Assembly (NCBI GenBank): GCA_905250075.1
Contig: CAJNOP010000015.1
Location: 2,719,340 to 2,783,339 of the forward strand
Source of the DNA: Rotaria sp. Silwood1
Lineage: Eukaryota; Rotifera; Eurotatoria; Philodinida; Philodinidae
Direction of reading: 5' to 3'
DNA: 64,000 nucleotides
The translations under genes and the position numbers were made by a program. Within the stretch, counting starts at the first letter, position 1. Each line of letters starts with the position of its first letter. The notes beneath the pieces were generated by a model. The model was not told the DNA's origin, ran no database searches, and was given only the letters and a program-made list of their open reading frames with translations. This document shows positions 37,718 to 50,200 of the stretch, piece after piece.

Positions 37718-40191
37718 ATCCAATGTACTTTTTTTTTACTAAAATTATGGTGCTCTTTGATAAAATGTGTTTAAATGTCAATGTACTTTCTCCGTCAAGT
37801 TTTTTACTTTTTCGTCTAGAACAACAAAATGATTAATAGAAAAAAAAAAATAAGTCATTTTTTTTCCTTTTCATGTCATAGCCTTCTCTTTCATATCAAT
37901 CAGTACAAACTATTGCAAATCGAACATTTTATTTTTTTCATATACACGAAGATATAAATTAAAAAAAACGAGATCATACAATTCAATTGGGAATCATCGG
38001 TTTGAGGACAATCGAGTATGAAATTATAATTTATATGCACACTACTTTCCTGAGAGATAACTTATGGGTCAAAAAAATACGATAAAAATTTCACTCATTT
38101 TATCACAATAAATAGAAAACAAAAGAAATTTTCATGTAAGAATTTCTTTCATAAAATTCTTAAAAGAATTTTAAATCAAATTATAAATATAATATCTATA
38201 ATCAATTGTTAAATGGAAAGTTTTTTCAAAAGTGTACTGAATAATCTCACCATATAATATTTTAATAAGATATTCGCCATATAAACATCTATAAACGAAT
38301 AAATATGATTAGTTTCTTTTGTAAAGACCATTATATAACTATACATAAAACAATGGATACGTGTCGATTTGAAGGTATAGGCTCATGTTGTCGCCCTTAA
38401 CGTTGTTCTTCATAGATAAATATGCACTCTTGTCCACAAAGTACTGAAGCATTTACGTTCTTTCTTTTTTTCCTCTTCTTTCATTAACAACAACACTATC
38501 AAGTCCTTTGACGCGTTGCAACAATAAAAAAAAAGTGAAAAAAAAAATAGAAAGACGCAGGAGGACCAACGAAAAGGAAAAGAGAAAAGAAGAAAGAGAA
38601 CTATGCTCTCAGGGTAACTACGATGTGCGCAGGTCGATGTACTGCGTCTATCATACTAGTGGAATCGTAAATATATATAGATAAATATAGAAATATAATG
38701 ATATGTACTCGAAAGACCTATTGCATCGAAATAAAAGAAAATGATCGCAAATTTATTTAAGTGTTCTACTTTTTGTTGCTTTTTAGTTTTTTCAAGACAT
38801 TTTATCCCAGAAAAAAAACAACTATCAAATTTGATAAGACCGAATTACCCAAGGTCGTTTTTGTTATTCTACTAAAAAAAAACGCGAGGTTATTTTTATT
38901 CTTTCAGTTCTGCAGTCTCGTGTCTGTGACACGTGAGTGATTTATTACATTCTTTCTCAAATGTAACATTTTTTATTTCTTTTTCTCGAAAGACGACAGT
39001 ACGTCCTTAACTGCCGCACAATATTTGATTTGTATTTTAACGAGTACTATGCACTTTTTTTGGAGTGAAATAATTTTTCAATTTTTGTTTATTCAAAAAT
39101 AAATGTATATAAACTAAAAATTACTGATATACATATCGTATCAAAATTAATTAATGCTATTAAACAAAAGAGAAAATATACTTATAGGTAATATTTCATT
39201 TTCAAAACTCATAAATATAAAAGAAATTATTTTAAAAATTCAAGTATTACTTTTTTTAAATATTTTATATGAATTATAAATCTATTCTGACGATAGTAAG
39301 GCGTGTAATTAATAATATGAAAACTCTAAAACATTTTGTTTTGATTTCCAGAGCAGATAATCATATAATTAGAACAGCTTTCAGAATATATTTTATTTCG
39401 GAATGTTTTAGAATTTTTTCTGTGAATCTTGGTATTTGGCATAAAATGCAAGGCTAAACATGAAAAAATTAGTTGCAAAAAAAAAACAAAGACAAAACTA
39501 TGTCAAAAAAAGAATTAGCTCAGAATGTTTCCTCTGATTTGTGGCTTTCTTTTAGTACAATCAACATATGTTATATACTACAAAAGATAAACTCAAGTGT
39601 TTGAATATAAACAATAAATCCTTATAGCATCTTGTCGATCACATTCCAAGGTTACAAGTTGATCTAATATACTGAGATATGATATTGAAAAACAAGTTAG
39701 TTTGATAAAGTCTTTTTCTTATTCATACTAAGTTTAACTATTATTCAAATCAAAATATCGTATTTTAGAGAGCTTTTATCAATAGTTACAACTCATACTG
39801 TCATCAGAATAGATCTATAATTCATATATAAAGTGTTAACAAAAAATTAATGGTTAATGTTGTTTCTAAATAATTTTTTATATACTTATTAGCAAAAAGA
39901 ATGATAGAAATACGTTTGAAATAAAAAATTAATTATTAGAATACATTATGTGATATAATTATTCGGATACTTTACAATACTTGTCTTCTGAAGTAAATTT
40001 CATACAGAAAAAAAAAACAACATTTTCTCGACCCTAATTATACCATTCGATAGACCGAAGTTACTACTTTATTCTACAACAAAATAATTTCTCCAAAAGA
40101 AAAGTTTTCATCAAGTTTTGGAAAGTTTTATATAAACTGGTTGATTTTCTATATAAAAAGGATATTCCAATTCTCCACACTTTTCTTTTCA
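37718..40191. other. intergenic region, no gene seen
   Basis: About 2.5 kb of AT-rich sequence containing poly-A/T runs. A purine-rich patch lies at 38525-38605. I see no coding frame, RNA gene or terminal repeat. Confidence 0.55.
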
Positions 40192-40957
40192 TGGCGTCTT
40201 TCTTCTGCACTAAAATATTTTGAGTTATATGTCATTCTAGAGAGAAAGCCAAACTAAATCGTATCATGCTTTTGATTCCTAAAAATTACTAACTAAAAGG
40301 CATATTGGTTGCTAATTAAAAGTAATATTTCATGTAGGTCTCCCGATAACCCTGATTTGTAAGGAGCAAAATCAAGTTCAAAAGCTTTTCAATGATACAG
40401 ATTTTTGAAGAGTTAAGGTCTCCAAAATGATATGCATGGTAGCATAATGATTATTTTTTCCTGAATATGTCAAGAACTTATCTTTTCAAGTACAGCTATC
40501 GATGGAGAAAGGAAAAAAAATTTTTTTTCTTTCCGTCACTGTACATACGCTAAGCCAATGAATCAAGGAAAGAAATGTATACGTATCCATACACCATGCA
40601 CATAGAGTGGCAGAACGAAAAAAATTTCTTTTGTTTTCTTCCTTCACTGTAAATTGTACTTGAAAAGAAAGGTTCTTGACATACTAAAAAAAATAATTAT
40701 CGTGTACTTAAGCGACCCATTTTGTAGACCTTAACTCTCCAAAAGTCTGTATCGTTCAAAAAATCTTGACTTTGATTTTGTTTCCTACAAACCAAGATTA
40801 TCAAAAGAGCAATACGTAATAGTAATTTTAATTAGAAATTAATATGTCTTTTAGAATGATTTTTCGAAATCAAGGACATCATTATACTCAGTTTGATTTT
40901 CTCCATTGAATGGTATATAACTCAAAACATTTTGATGCAGAATAAACGCGCCATAAA
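40192..40957. mobile_element. foldback element: ~770-bp imperfect palindrome
   Basis: The left half starts ATGGCGTCTTT and the right half ends AACGCGCCAT. Reading the right half on the minus strand reproduces the left in order. Shared blocks are TTTTGAGTTATAT, GATACAGA.TTTTG, GAGTTAAGGTCT, TATGTCAAGAAC and CTTTTCAAGTACA. Arms are ~370 bp and diverged, joined by a short centre near 40570-40600. There is no coding frame and no target duplication that I could fix. The superfamily is unassigned. Such structures arise as foldback transposons or long-arm MITEs. Confidence 0.8.
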
Positions 40958-43900
40958 AAATAGTTACAAGGTGTTCGCATAATTATTTTACATAGTGTAT
41001 ATATTCTTTTTTTTTCTTTAATATCAACAACTAATTGATATCAAGTTGAAACCAAATAACCACGATGTGACATACACATAATAAATGTCATTTTTTGTTC
41101 AAGCAAAAAAAATCCTTTAAGAGTATAAAACAAAATTGGTACATTTTTTTTTCTTTTCTTTGCCATCTTATAAATTAAAATCTACTCTACATAATATTTT
41201 ATATTTCTTATTCAATCCGATACCTATATTTTCTTTCACTGGTCACAATAACTTTTGGTACAAAGCAAATCAAGATTTTTTAAATAATGAATAGGATGCA
41301 AACAAGAAACATAGTCACAGTTTGTGCTTTGATATCCGAAAAAAATGTATCTTTGAATAGATTTATAAACTCAGAATCTCGTATTCAATCATATATTTGG
41401 TTGTCAGAGTGATAATTTGTAATTTTACTATAGTCTTTTTTTTGTTTTCGAAATTATTATTATTAGAGAAATAAGTTTATTTTATTTATGCAATGTTCGT
41501 ACAATAGAAATGAAAAAAAAAACAGATACCATATAAAGAAAATAGATTATTGATGACAATGAGTGTTAGTGAAATAATACAATTAATCATACCTTCAAAT
41601 TTGGACACAGTTTATAAAATTACTATAGTTCTTTGATCTTAAATTGAAGTTAAAACTTAGAGTTTTTCACTTTTTATGTTTTTAGCTCTTTTGAATAATA
41701 TCTTTATTACGCATTATGACTATAATTATATAGAGGACTAGATTCGCTACAATACAACGTTTTTTAATACACGACAATTATTAACAAAAGGGAGAGATGA
41801 ATCATTTTATGCATACGTGACACTGTTCTTATCTTGATTTTTCTTTGTATTACTCTGACGTATATTTTACCATTTTTCTTATTTGAGTATTTATATATAT
41901 ATCATGGCTATCGTTTGTTAATAGCTATTTACAATTTGAATGCTTACTAATGATGATGCTGAGCATGACATGGTTATAGCTTGAGATGACCAACCAGAGA
42001 GGCATACTCTTCTCATAGATGCTTGTACGGCTTATTATTTATGATCCATTGTCAAAAGAACCTATACATCATATTAAAAATGTAAAGAATTACCACAAAG
42101 TCAACTAAAATGAAAATGAAGATATTAATTTCAATATAGAAGCAGTCGATAACAGTAAAGAACTTTCATTGCACATGAATATCGAAAACATTATTAATTA
42201 GATTGCTTGATAGATATTTAAGATGTTAAATCTCTGTAAAAATTCGTTGTCCTCTACGAGAAATATATAAATGTGAATAAATACAGTTCCATGATCGGTT
42301 AAACATCCAAGTATAGTAGTAATATAATAAAGATCTGTTTGAGAAAAACGAATTACACAAACTATTCTTCAACTCAAATTTGACATCACATGATTATAGG
42401 TTATTTTTAGAATCAGATTAGTCATTCGCAACATATATCGCTTCGTATGATTATATAGTTGTATGAAAGAAGATAAGCATTTCTATTTTTAATTGATGTT
42501 ATTTATGTCAACTGCTTATATAGACATTTGATTACTATAGATGGAAATGTATAACGTAATTAGTTATTAATCTCTTACTCATTTGTCAGTGCGTAAAATA
42601 TTTACGAATATCTAGAAAACATTACATAAACGGATGTTAGTTTTAAACCATAGACAAACAGAATTTTACTGAAGAACTTCAGATGTAAAATTAATCTCTT
42701 CATATGTGATGTGTTTGAATACATGATGTGTTACTTCAGTTATATGAGCCTAGGAACAAAACTTTCGTAAAGAAAAATTAAAAATCTTTTCAGAGTATAC
42801 TGCTATGGATTACGAAAATATTCTGAGAAACGAATTTTTTTTAAACTAACTATTATTTTTTATTAGCTTTTTGTATGAATTGTGTAAATTGCTGCTGACG
42901 TATCATCAAAAAGGCGAAAACTAAATACAATCCATATTAATCTTAGCTTTCACTATGTACATAAATGTTAAAATAATCAATAATCTACGGACATCATCAA
43001 AAAAAAGTCGATTATGAAGAAGGATCAGCCGTATTCTCTTTTACTTGATTTATTCACCGGACATCTTTTAATAGGTCAAGAACTTTACAAACCTTTCATC
43101 ATAATTTAATACTTGAACTTATGTTAAATCAGATTTGAAACAATGAACAAACATCAATAAACTTTCATATATATGTATTGTTCTATAAGCATAAGACGTG
43201 CTCGATAGTAGGAATGTTTTCTTCTGAAATTCAATTTATAGTTCAATGAATAGTGTGTAATAATAAACTTAGTTTCTATTACCAGGAAAACTCTTAGAAC
43301 GTTGCTTTGAAAATTTGATTATTACACGCAACGACACTCGATATTTATACTCAGCATACACAATAGAATGTGTTAATATGTATCACATATTGTGCAACAG
43401 TACACAGCTTAATAGTTTACGGGAATCTTCCTATCAGTTGACGATTAGAAAAACTTTTCTTTACTTAACCGGTATAGATGAAAATCAGATATTTCATGTT
43501 TGAGTGACGATGATGTACTTTTATACTTGATGTATAATATTACAATATAAAAGCAATTAAAATATATTTCCATGTAGTTCTAAGTACATTAAAATATTTT
43601 CCACTACGGTGAATTACCAAGAAATATATTAAAGTCCTTGAAAGTAAATTCAAAGATGTAAACGATAATTGTTCATTCCTATTCGAGTTCTGTCTCGTCG
43701 GATCTTATCAGACTCAAGAAAGCTAATGAGATCAAAAACAGTTTGATAAACAATCAGTGATATCTGATCAATATTATCTTCTAGTTGAATTGTACGTGCA
43801 TTATGCCATTGTTTAAAATTGTTTTCATCGAATTCAATCCACTAGATTTACTTATATTTCGAAAGATTATAAAAAAACTGACAATGATAGATATAATTGC

Positions 43901-46279
43901 TGTTTGTCTTTCATGATTCAAGTGCTTCAAATAAGTGAACTTCTTTTTATGAGTAAGTTTTGAAAGATTTAAAATGTATATGGTATCACTGAGAAGTTCA
44001 AAATACTTAAGATCTATTTGCTACTTTCATCGACAGTGTGTCCATAACATCAGGATTTATTAGTTATTATAAAGCGTTGAATGAGTATGTTTGCAAAAAA
44101 TTGGTGAGACCTGTTATGTTCTCTACTAAAATGATGTGTTCGTTACAAATAGTAAACTAGATACGAACAATAAATATGCATATGTATTATACTGACTTTT
44201 GATTGTTCAATTATATTTGAGCTGACAAATTGAGTCTGAATGTTTTTGCTTTACTCTTACTTATTTCAAACATCATATGACTAATGACATGCGTTCAAAG
44301 GTAGAAAAACAAACACAGAAGACATTATGTATTTTATTTTCAGTTATTGCATACGTTGTCCAGATATTCTTCTATAAAATCATGTACTAGTTATTACATA
44401 AGACTGCAAGAAAATGGTTTTTATCTTACATTTAGAGAACCGGAACCATGTATACGAGTGTGAATGATTGTCTTCTCTACAGATGCATACAAGCTCAATA
44501 GCAGAATTTTAATATTTGAAATTTATCTCATTGGTTGTGAACTATATAAATAAACCGTTTGGTATAATACGAGTTTGCAAGGGAACTGAAAATCAATCGA
44601 AACCCAAACTTACTTGGTTTGTACTTCCGCTTACTTACTTTAGCGTGTAGTTTTACATCGTTCAGTAGAGAGGAACAAGTTTTCTTCGCTGAGGCTAAAA
44701 CGACTCAAACAGCTTGAGTACATGCCTAGTCCTCATTGTCATTCTTTGTATGCGTGCTTGACTTTTTCCTTCTAAAGTTGCCGTATTCATCGTTCACCAC
44801 CTCTATCCTAATGAGAAACGTTTTTCTTGAAAACTTCGGCAGAATACATAAAATTAGACCAAATATCTAGCTTATTCGTAGCCTATTTATGGCTTTTAGG
44901 AGAGGACAGAGATGGACTCGGTCTGTAATCGGTGCTAGTTCTATCTCTAAGCTCGACGCAGTTTGAAACTAAACCTAACATCTATTCTCTGCCTCAACAC
45001 AACTTTAAAATTCTTTTCCGTTCATTTTTTTATAATGATTTTAGTACACATGAGGTGGAAATAAACCAAAAAACTCTGACTTCATGATATAAAATCTCAC
45101 TTTGTTCAACACGAATATCAAATATGAAAAAATCTTCGAGAAATTTCAATTTTTCTGACTGAAGACGTCGTTTTGGCAAAAACTTCAGAATTAGATCCTC
45201 TGTCACGTTGTGAATGGTGGTTTAATAGGAATATAATTGAATGAATCAAATTCAAATGGAGTTTCATTCTATACGAGTCAAAAAGGATTTTATTGCGTGT
45301 AACATTTTACTACCCTTAGTTCTGCATGGATAAACTGATTTTACAAAAATAGACTTTCAATAATAATGAAACAGTCACACTTTTTTTTGCCATCGAAGTC
45401 AAGCATCGAATTGAACTCAACTTTTGAGATATTCAATATTATAATTATAACAAAGATGATAAAGAAGTTTGATGTGAGCATCTTTCTTCTTTGTTTTAAG
45501 TTGAGTGAGTGGCATCTACTATATTCTAATATTTCATTCTTACTGAACTAAACAGTTTCTTCAATCCACATCTTGAACAATTGTTTCTATAAGCTTTCTA
45601 TAATTTCTTTTCACTTACTTCTGTCATAGCGTATCAAAATATCACTTTCATTTTTTTTTATACCCTTAACTTTTTCTATATTTTCGTATTATTACCATGT
45701 AAAAATCGAGGATGAACTGTCGTCATAATATGTAAACTTTAGGCTCACATTTTTGTCAAACAACCTCAAGTAGAACGTAGTAAAACAGAGTACCTTTCAA
45801 ATAGTTCAAAGTAGTATCTAGTAATTTTATTTCAAAAGTACGATGGTTCTCCTTCGATTACAAATGACTTCAGTTCACATCATTAGAAGTTGAATGTCAT
45901 CTTAGTTAGTTCATATATAACTGTTACATGTTTATGTATAACATGATGATCTAGCAACCCTTAAAATTTGATGTAAATATGTAAGTAATTGCTAAGAAAA
46001 TTTCGCCCTGTACGAATGGAAATGTCTCAGATAGATTCGGCATATCTTCTACTTCTTTTGAGAACTTCATCGTTTATTTTATGAAATGTGATCTCAGCAA
46101 AACATGTCAATGGGATTCGATTATAACTCTCTAATAAATTTCATTCATGTTGGTTTCTTACGTAAAATCATTGAGTTTTTTTATTAGTATCAACGACTTG
46201 AAAAATTTAACATTAGTTTATTACAATTATCGAAAACAAAAACAATTATATTTGAGAAGTCTTTCTTGTTTCAATTATT
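40958..46279. other. long AT-rich gene-free region
   Basis: More than 5 kb with no joinable gene. It contains the isolated exon-like frame at 43650-43841 (minus) and scattered short frames without context. A less AT-rich patch lies at 44580-44960. I see no defined repeats or RNA genes. Confidence 0.5.
43650..43841 (-). pseudogene. isolated exon-like frame, 63 aa, unknown
   Basis: The minus strand reads from an acceptor-like CTAG into 63 codons: WIEFDENNFKQWHNARTIQL then EDNIDQISLIVYQTVFDL and on to a TGA at 43650. It has no ATG start. The residue pattern (amphipathic, mixed charge, no low complexity) is unlike the surrounding non-coding frames. No partner exon was found on either side. It is probably a gene relic or one exon of an unresolved gene. 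Confidence 0.4.
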
Positions 46280-47299
46280 CTAAACCGTTATATATCCATT
46301 TCCAGTATAATTAGTTTTTTGAGTGATGTCAGTTGTATATCGACGAAATATGACTTGTTTAACATCATAACGAAAGTCAGATGAAAATATAAATTTTATA
46401 TAAAATTTATTCATATAAATTGAAGTTTCCCACATAATACTTATAGCATTTAATAATTTCCATTTGTTTATTTGACTATTAATTTCTATACAATCACAAG
46501 AAACACATTCGTATTCATATTTCCACATTTGTTGATTAAATGTTTGTAAAATACTTATTGGCATAACAGCTAAAAATGTATATATACTAAAAAAAATAAG
46601 TACTAAAGAAAATGTTTGTTGTTTTCGATGTGAAATAGTTTTTCTATCATAATTTTCATAATAGCGATTATAAAAAATATATGTTGTACAACAAATCATA
46701 ATTATACATGGTATTAATCGTAAAATTAAATGTATGTAAGGCCATATATAATAAAACCATATACGTGCATGTTGATATACACGACATGATTGACCAAATA
46801 TAATAAATCCTTTCGAATCATAATAAACAGAAAAACGATAATGTAAAATGAAAAATAAGAATGTACTAAATGTTAAAATAATTTTTATTAAAATTCGTTT
46901 ATGTGTTAAATGTGAATATTTTTGTTGTGGTTTCTGAATAATATAAATTCGATCAAGATTTAATTGAACAAATAATATAAGTGATATATATCCTGTACCA
47001 CTAACAAATGGATAAAAAAAGGCACAATCAAGTATTTGACGTGGATCTGGTGCTAAATTAACAACATCAAGCCAATCCCAAAAAAAGAATCCTAAATATA
47101 TTGATTCAGTAATTGAAATAAATATAAAATATAAAGATGTTGGTTGAGAACGTCGTCGATTAGAATTTAACATTGTCATTATCATCATAAAATTACCAGG
47201 TATACCAAAAATAGGAAATAATAACGCACCTATTTGCCATACAAGTATATCAATCCCATTTTGATTTAGTAAACATATCAATGACGTATTGTTATTCAT
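46280..47299 (-). CDS. rhodopsin-like 7TM G-protein-coupled receptor, intronless
   Basis: An intact 339-aa frame with seven hydrophobic segments in the order expected of class A receptors. TM1 contains FGIPGNFMMIMTML with the conserved Gly-Asn. TM3 ends NLDRIYII, a variant of the DRY motif that couples to G proteins. TM5 (LILRLIPCIIMICC), TM6 (LVLIFFSIYTFLAVMPISI) and TM7 (SIMWETSIYMNKFYIKF, lacking a clear NPxxY) follow. Cysteines before TM3 (ILDCAFF) and in loop 2 (GQSCRVY) could form the usual disulphide. It would sit in the plasma membrane; the ligand is unknown. A long extracellular loop with CVSCDC lies before TM7. The start at 47299 is the only ATG ahead of TM1, in the stretch MNNNTS with a glycosylation site. 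No introns, which suggests a retrocopy or an expanded intronless family. Confidence 0.88.
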   Translation of the reverse strand: MNNNTSLICLLNQNGIDILVWQIGALLFPIFGIPGNFMMIMTMLNSNRRRSQPTSLYFIFISITESIYLGFFFWDWLDVVNLAPDPRQILDCAFFYPFVSGTGYISLILFVQLNLDRIYIIQKPQQKYSHLTHKRILIKIILTFSTFLFFILHYRFSVYYDSKGFIIFGQSCRVYQHARIWFYYIWPYIHLILRLIPCIIMICCTTYIFYNRYYENYDRKTISHRKQQTFSLVLIFFSIYTFLAVMPISILQTFNQQMWKYEYECVSCDCIEINSQINKWKLLNAISIMWETSIYMNKFYIKFIFSSDFRYDVKQVIFRRYTTDITQKTNYTGNGYITV

Positions 47300-50200
47300 T
47301 GTTATTTTGCTAAACTACTATATCAATAAATATACGTTTTTTTAATATATGCGTTGAAACAATTTTTTAATATAGACATTCATGTTTTGAATGTTAATAG
47401 AGGAAACACTAGTTATATTACTATAGATTTTTATGTAGATTCTATGCAACACAAAACAAAGCCTTATGCAACTTGTGCATGACATTTAGCATTATTTTTT
47501 TTACATTCCATTAGATGGATAGTAAAAGAGCAATCAGCATGAATGATCTATATGATAATAGGTATGGAAAATAGGCAACAATCTTTTCATTTACTCATAC
47601 TCGTACGTAGATTTTGTTCTGATTAAAAAAAATTTTAACTACACAATTGATTGATGTTCTACAAAAAAATAATAACCGTACATTTCTAATACTTACTTAT
47701 CTTTTTACTGACTTTTTCGAAATTATTTTAATATATCAATTGGAAACAGGTGTTTATATCAATCATATGAAAGAAATTCTTAGTCATATTATGTGATAAG
47801 ATCTAACTAATTATATCTACATATTATATATATCTATTTATTTTTCTGAAACTCGAGTAGTTTAGCATGTGTTACTATCTCAAGAAAAAAAAAACAAAAA
47901 CACTTTAGTGTTGTATCTAGTAAAGTCGAACGTTAATGTAATTATCTTATTTTTCCTTATTCTACTAATAAATAGTCCACACAAATTGATGGTCTGTCAT
48001 CTTTCACATTTTTTAATAATTTTTGCTTCACTCTAATTATACAGTACGAGACATAAACGCGTTCATGAACTTTTATTTTATTTCTACGGCACAATTCATA
48101 ACGTCTTTTTACAACGATCGTTTGAACCCATTTTCTAGTGTCTTGAATAGAGTTAATATTGCTCTATTTTTTCATTCAAAATTAGTTAGTCCAGAAAAAG
48201 CAGTAGCCGTTACTAAGACAATTCATCATTATTTTAGTCCGTTCTCGTGCTATTTTAATTTGATTATATGAACTAGTTGTGTTTCCTGATTCGATCGTTT
48301 AAGCCGATTAACAAGAAGACTTCTGGGAAAAAAGTTGTTTTGACATGAAGAGAAAATGTCTGCATTTTCCTTCTGCCCATCGAAAAATAAAATGCAGCAT
48401 TTCACTCTTTAAACTCATAGTCTATATTTTTATATACATATTTTTCATAATTTTTGAGGTGTCATCTTCATCAAATTCTTCTTCCTATATTCAAATAATG
48501 TTTTTTGATCGAATTACGGAATCGATCTTAAATCTATCACTCAAGCTATTTTGACTTTTCAATTCAATCATCTCATGTAAAACACATGAAATTTTAATGA
48601 ATGATCGAAAAAACAAGATATCCTCACTATCTGAAGTACGAAGTTCATAGTTAATACTAGTACAAATATAGTATTAGCAGCATAATTTGGGTTTTCTATA
48701 TGTTTTTTTTGTAAAGTATGAGCTAAAAAGAGTGTTCAAATACATAGAGTAGAAATTTGCGTCCGTCTCCACAGATCATGACAAACATTGTTGATATATG
48801 ATTTTTGATTGTATATCATTAACATCTCATTATGATAAATGATCTGCGTAGTGAAAAATTGCAACGGTTTTCAAAAAAGTCTATATAAAATTATAATTAC
48901 TTGCATTTAATGAAAAGTTAGATTTTATCGTTATTATGACACACAAAATAATTTTTTGAGAATCGGTGATAATTCAGATCGATAAATTGAATTCAATCAC
49001 TGATTTTAGTAACTTGTTGCGCATTATCAATTAATTAGAGAAATATTCCAAATCTGTAAAATTTACAATCAAATATAATCATAAGGATATGAAACCAAAA
49101 GAAAAAATTACTTTTGGCATTGATCTTATTTCTATAACTTCAACAACAAGATTGGACTATTTTAGAGAACGTTCGAACTGAACTTCTCATTCGCATCAGA
49201 AGATGTTTTTGATCATATAGATAATTTTAGATATCGAGGCCAAACAATCCTATTATAAGATCTTCTACGATAGTATACGCCAATCTTAAAGTCACGTTTT
49301 CTGATAAAATCTTACTTCATGATTCATGTGTGATTTGCCAAGGCTTCTCATGATGTATCCTGTCTGATTTTTTTCTATTTTTGGCTTCTATCATATTAAT
49401 TTTTTTTAAAAGTTTTTTATCTTTATACGCATATGTTTATTTCCCTCGGTGAACTTTTTTTTTTCATGTGCTTGACATACACAGATCTCAAGATGTGTCC
49501 ATATCGCATGACTTTCTTTTCAAAGCCAAGCATTTAAATGATTGCATGAGTTATGTACACAGTTATATTAACTCATATGTTAAAGCCATGAACATTATAC
49601 GAATGAGCTCACGTGAGACAATCAACTTGAATACAATAATAAAAAATTTTCTGTTCAAGATAGAAGAATGATTCTTATCATCGAGAATATCTGAATCCAT
49701 TTATTCATATAGATTCCTCTTTTTATTTGTCTATTACAGACTTTGTTATTGAAATTGTGAGTTTTTATTATGAGTCGAATCGTTCTGAGTATGAAACGGA
49801 AGAAAAAAATAATAAAAAGCGCAAATAACATATAATTAAAATAAGTTTCATGCACCATAGATATCATTTTCGTCGATGTAAAAGACGACTGGATTTAATG
49901 GAGTATTACTAAAGCTAGCTTGCAATAGAAACGGACTTTCGTTTGCATTCATCCTTACACACACATAAGCAATAGAATAAGAAATTCAGGCATCTGAACT
50001 TTCCTAAAGGTCTCAAGGTGTGTTTATATTACATGATTGCTTGCTCAAGATACTCAGAAGTTTCGTGAATATGAAAAAACAATTCGTCTAAGGAAAAAAT
50101 TGAAAACAGATGTAAGTACTTAAGAACATACAAAAAAATTTCTATTAAATTCGATCGTTAAAATGCTCTAAAATAAAAAAAAAGAAAACTTATTCTATTT

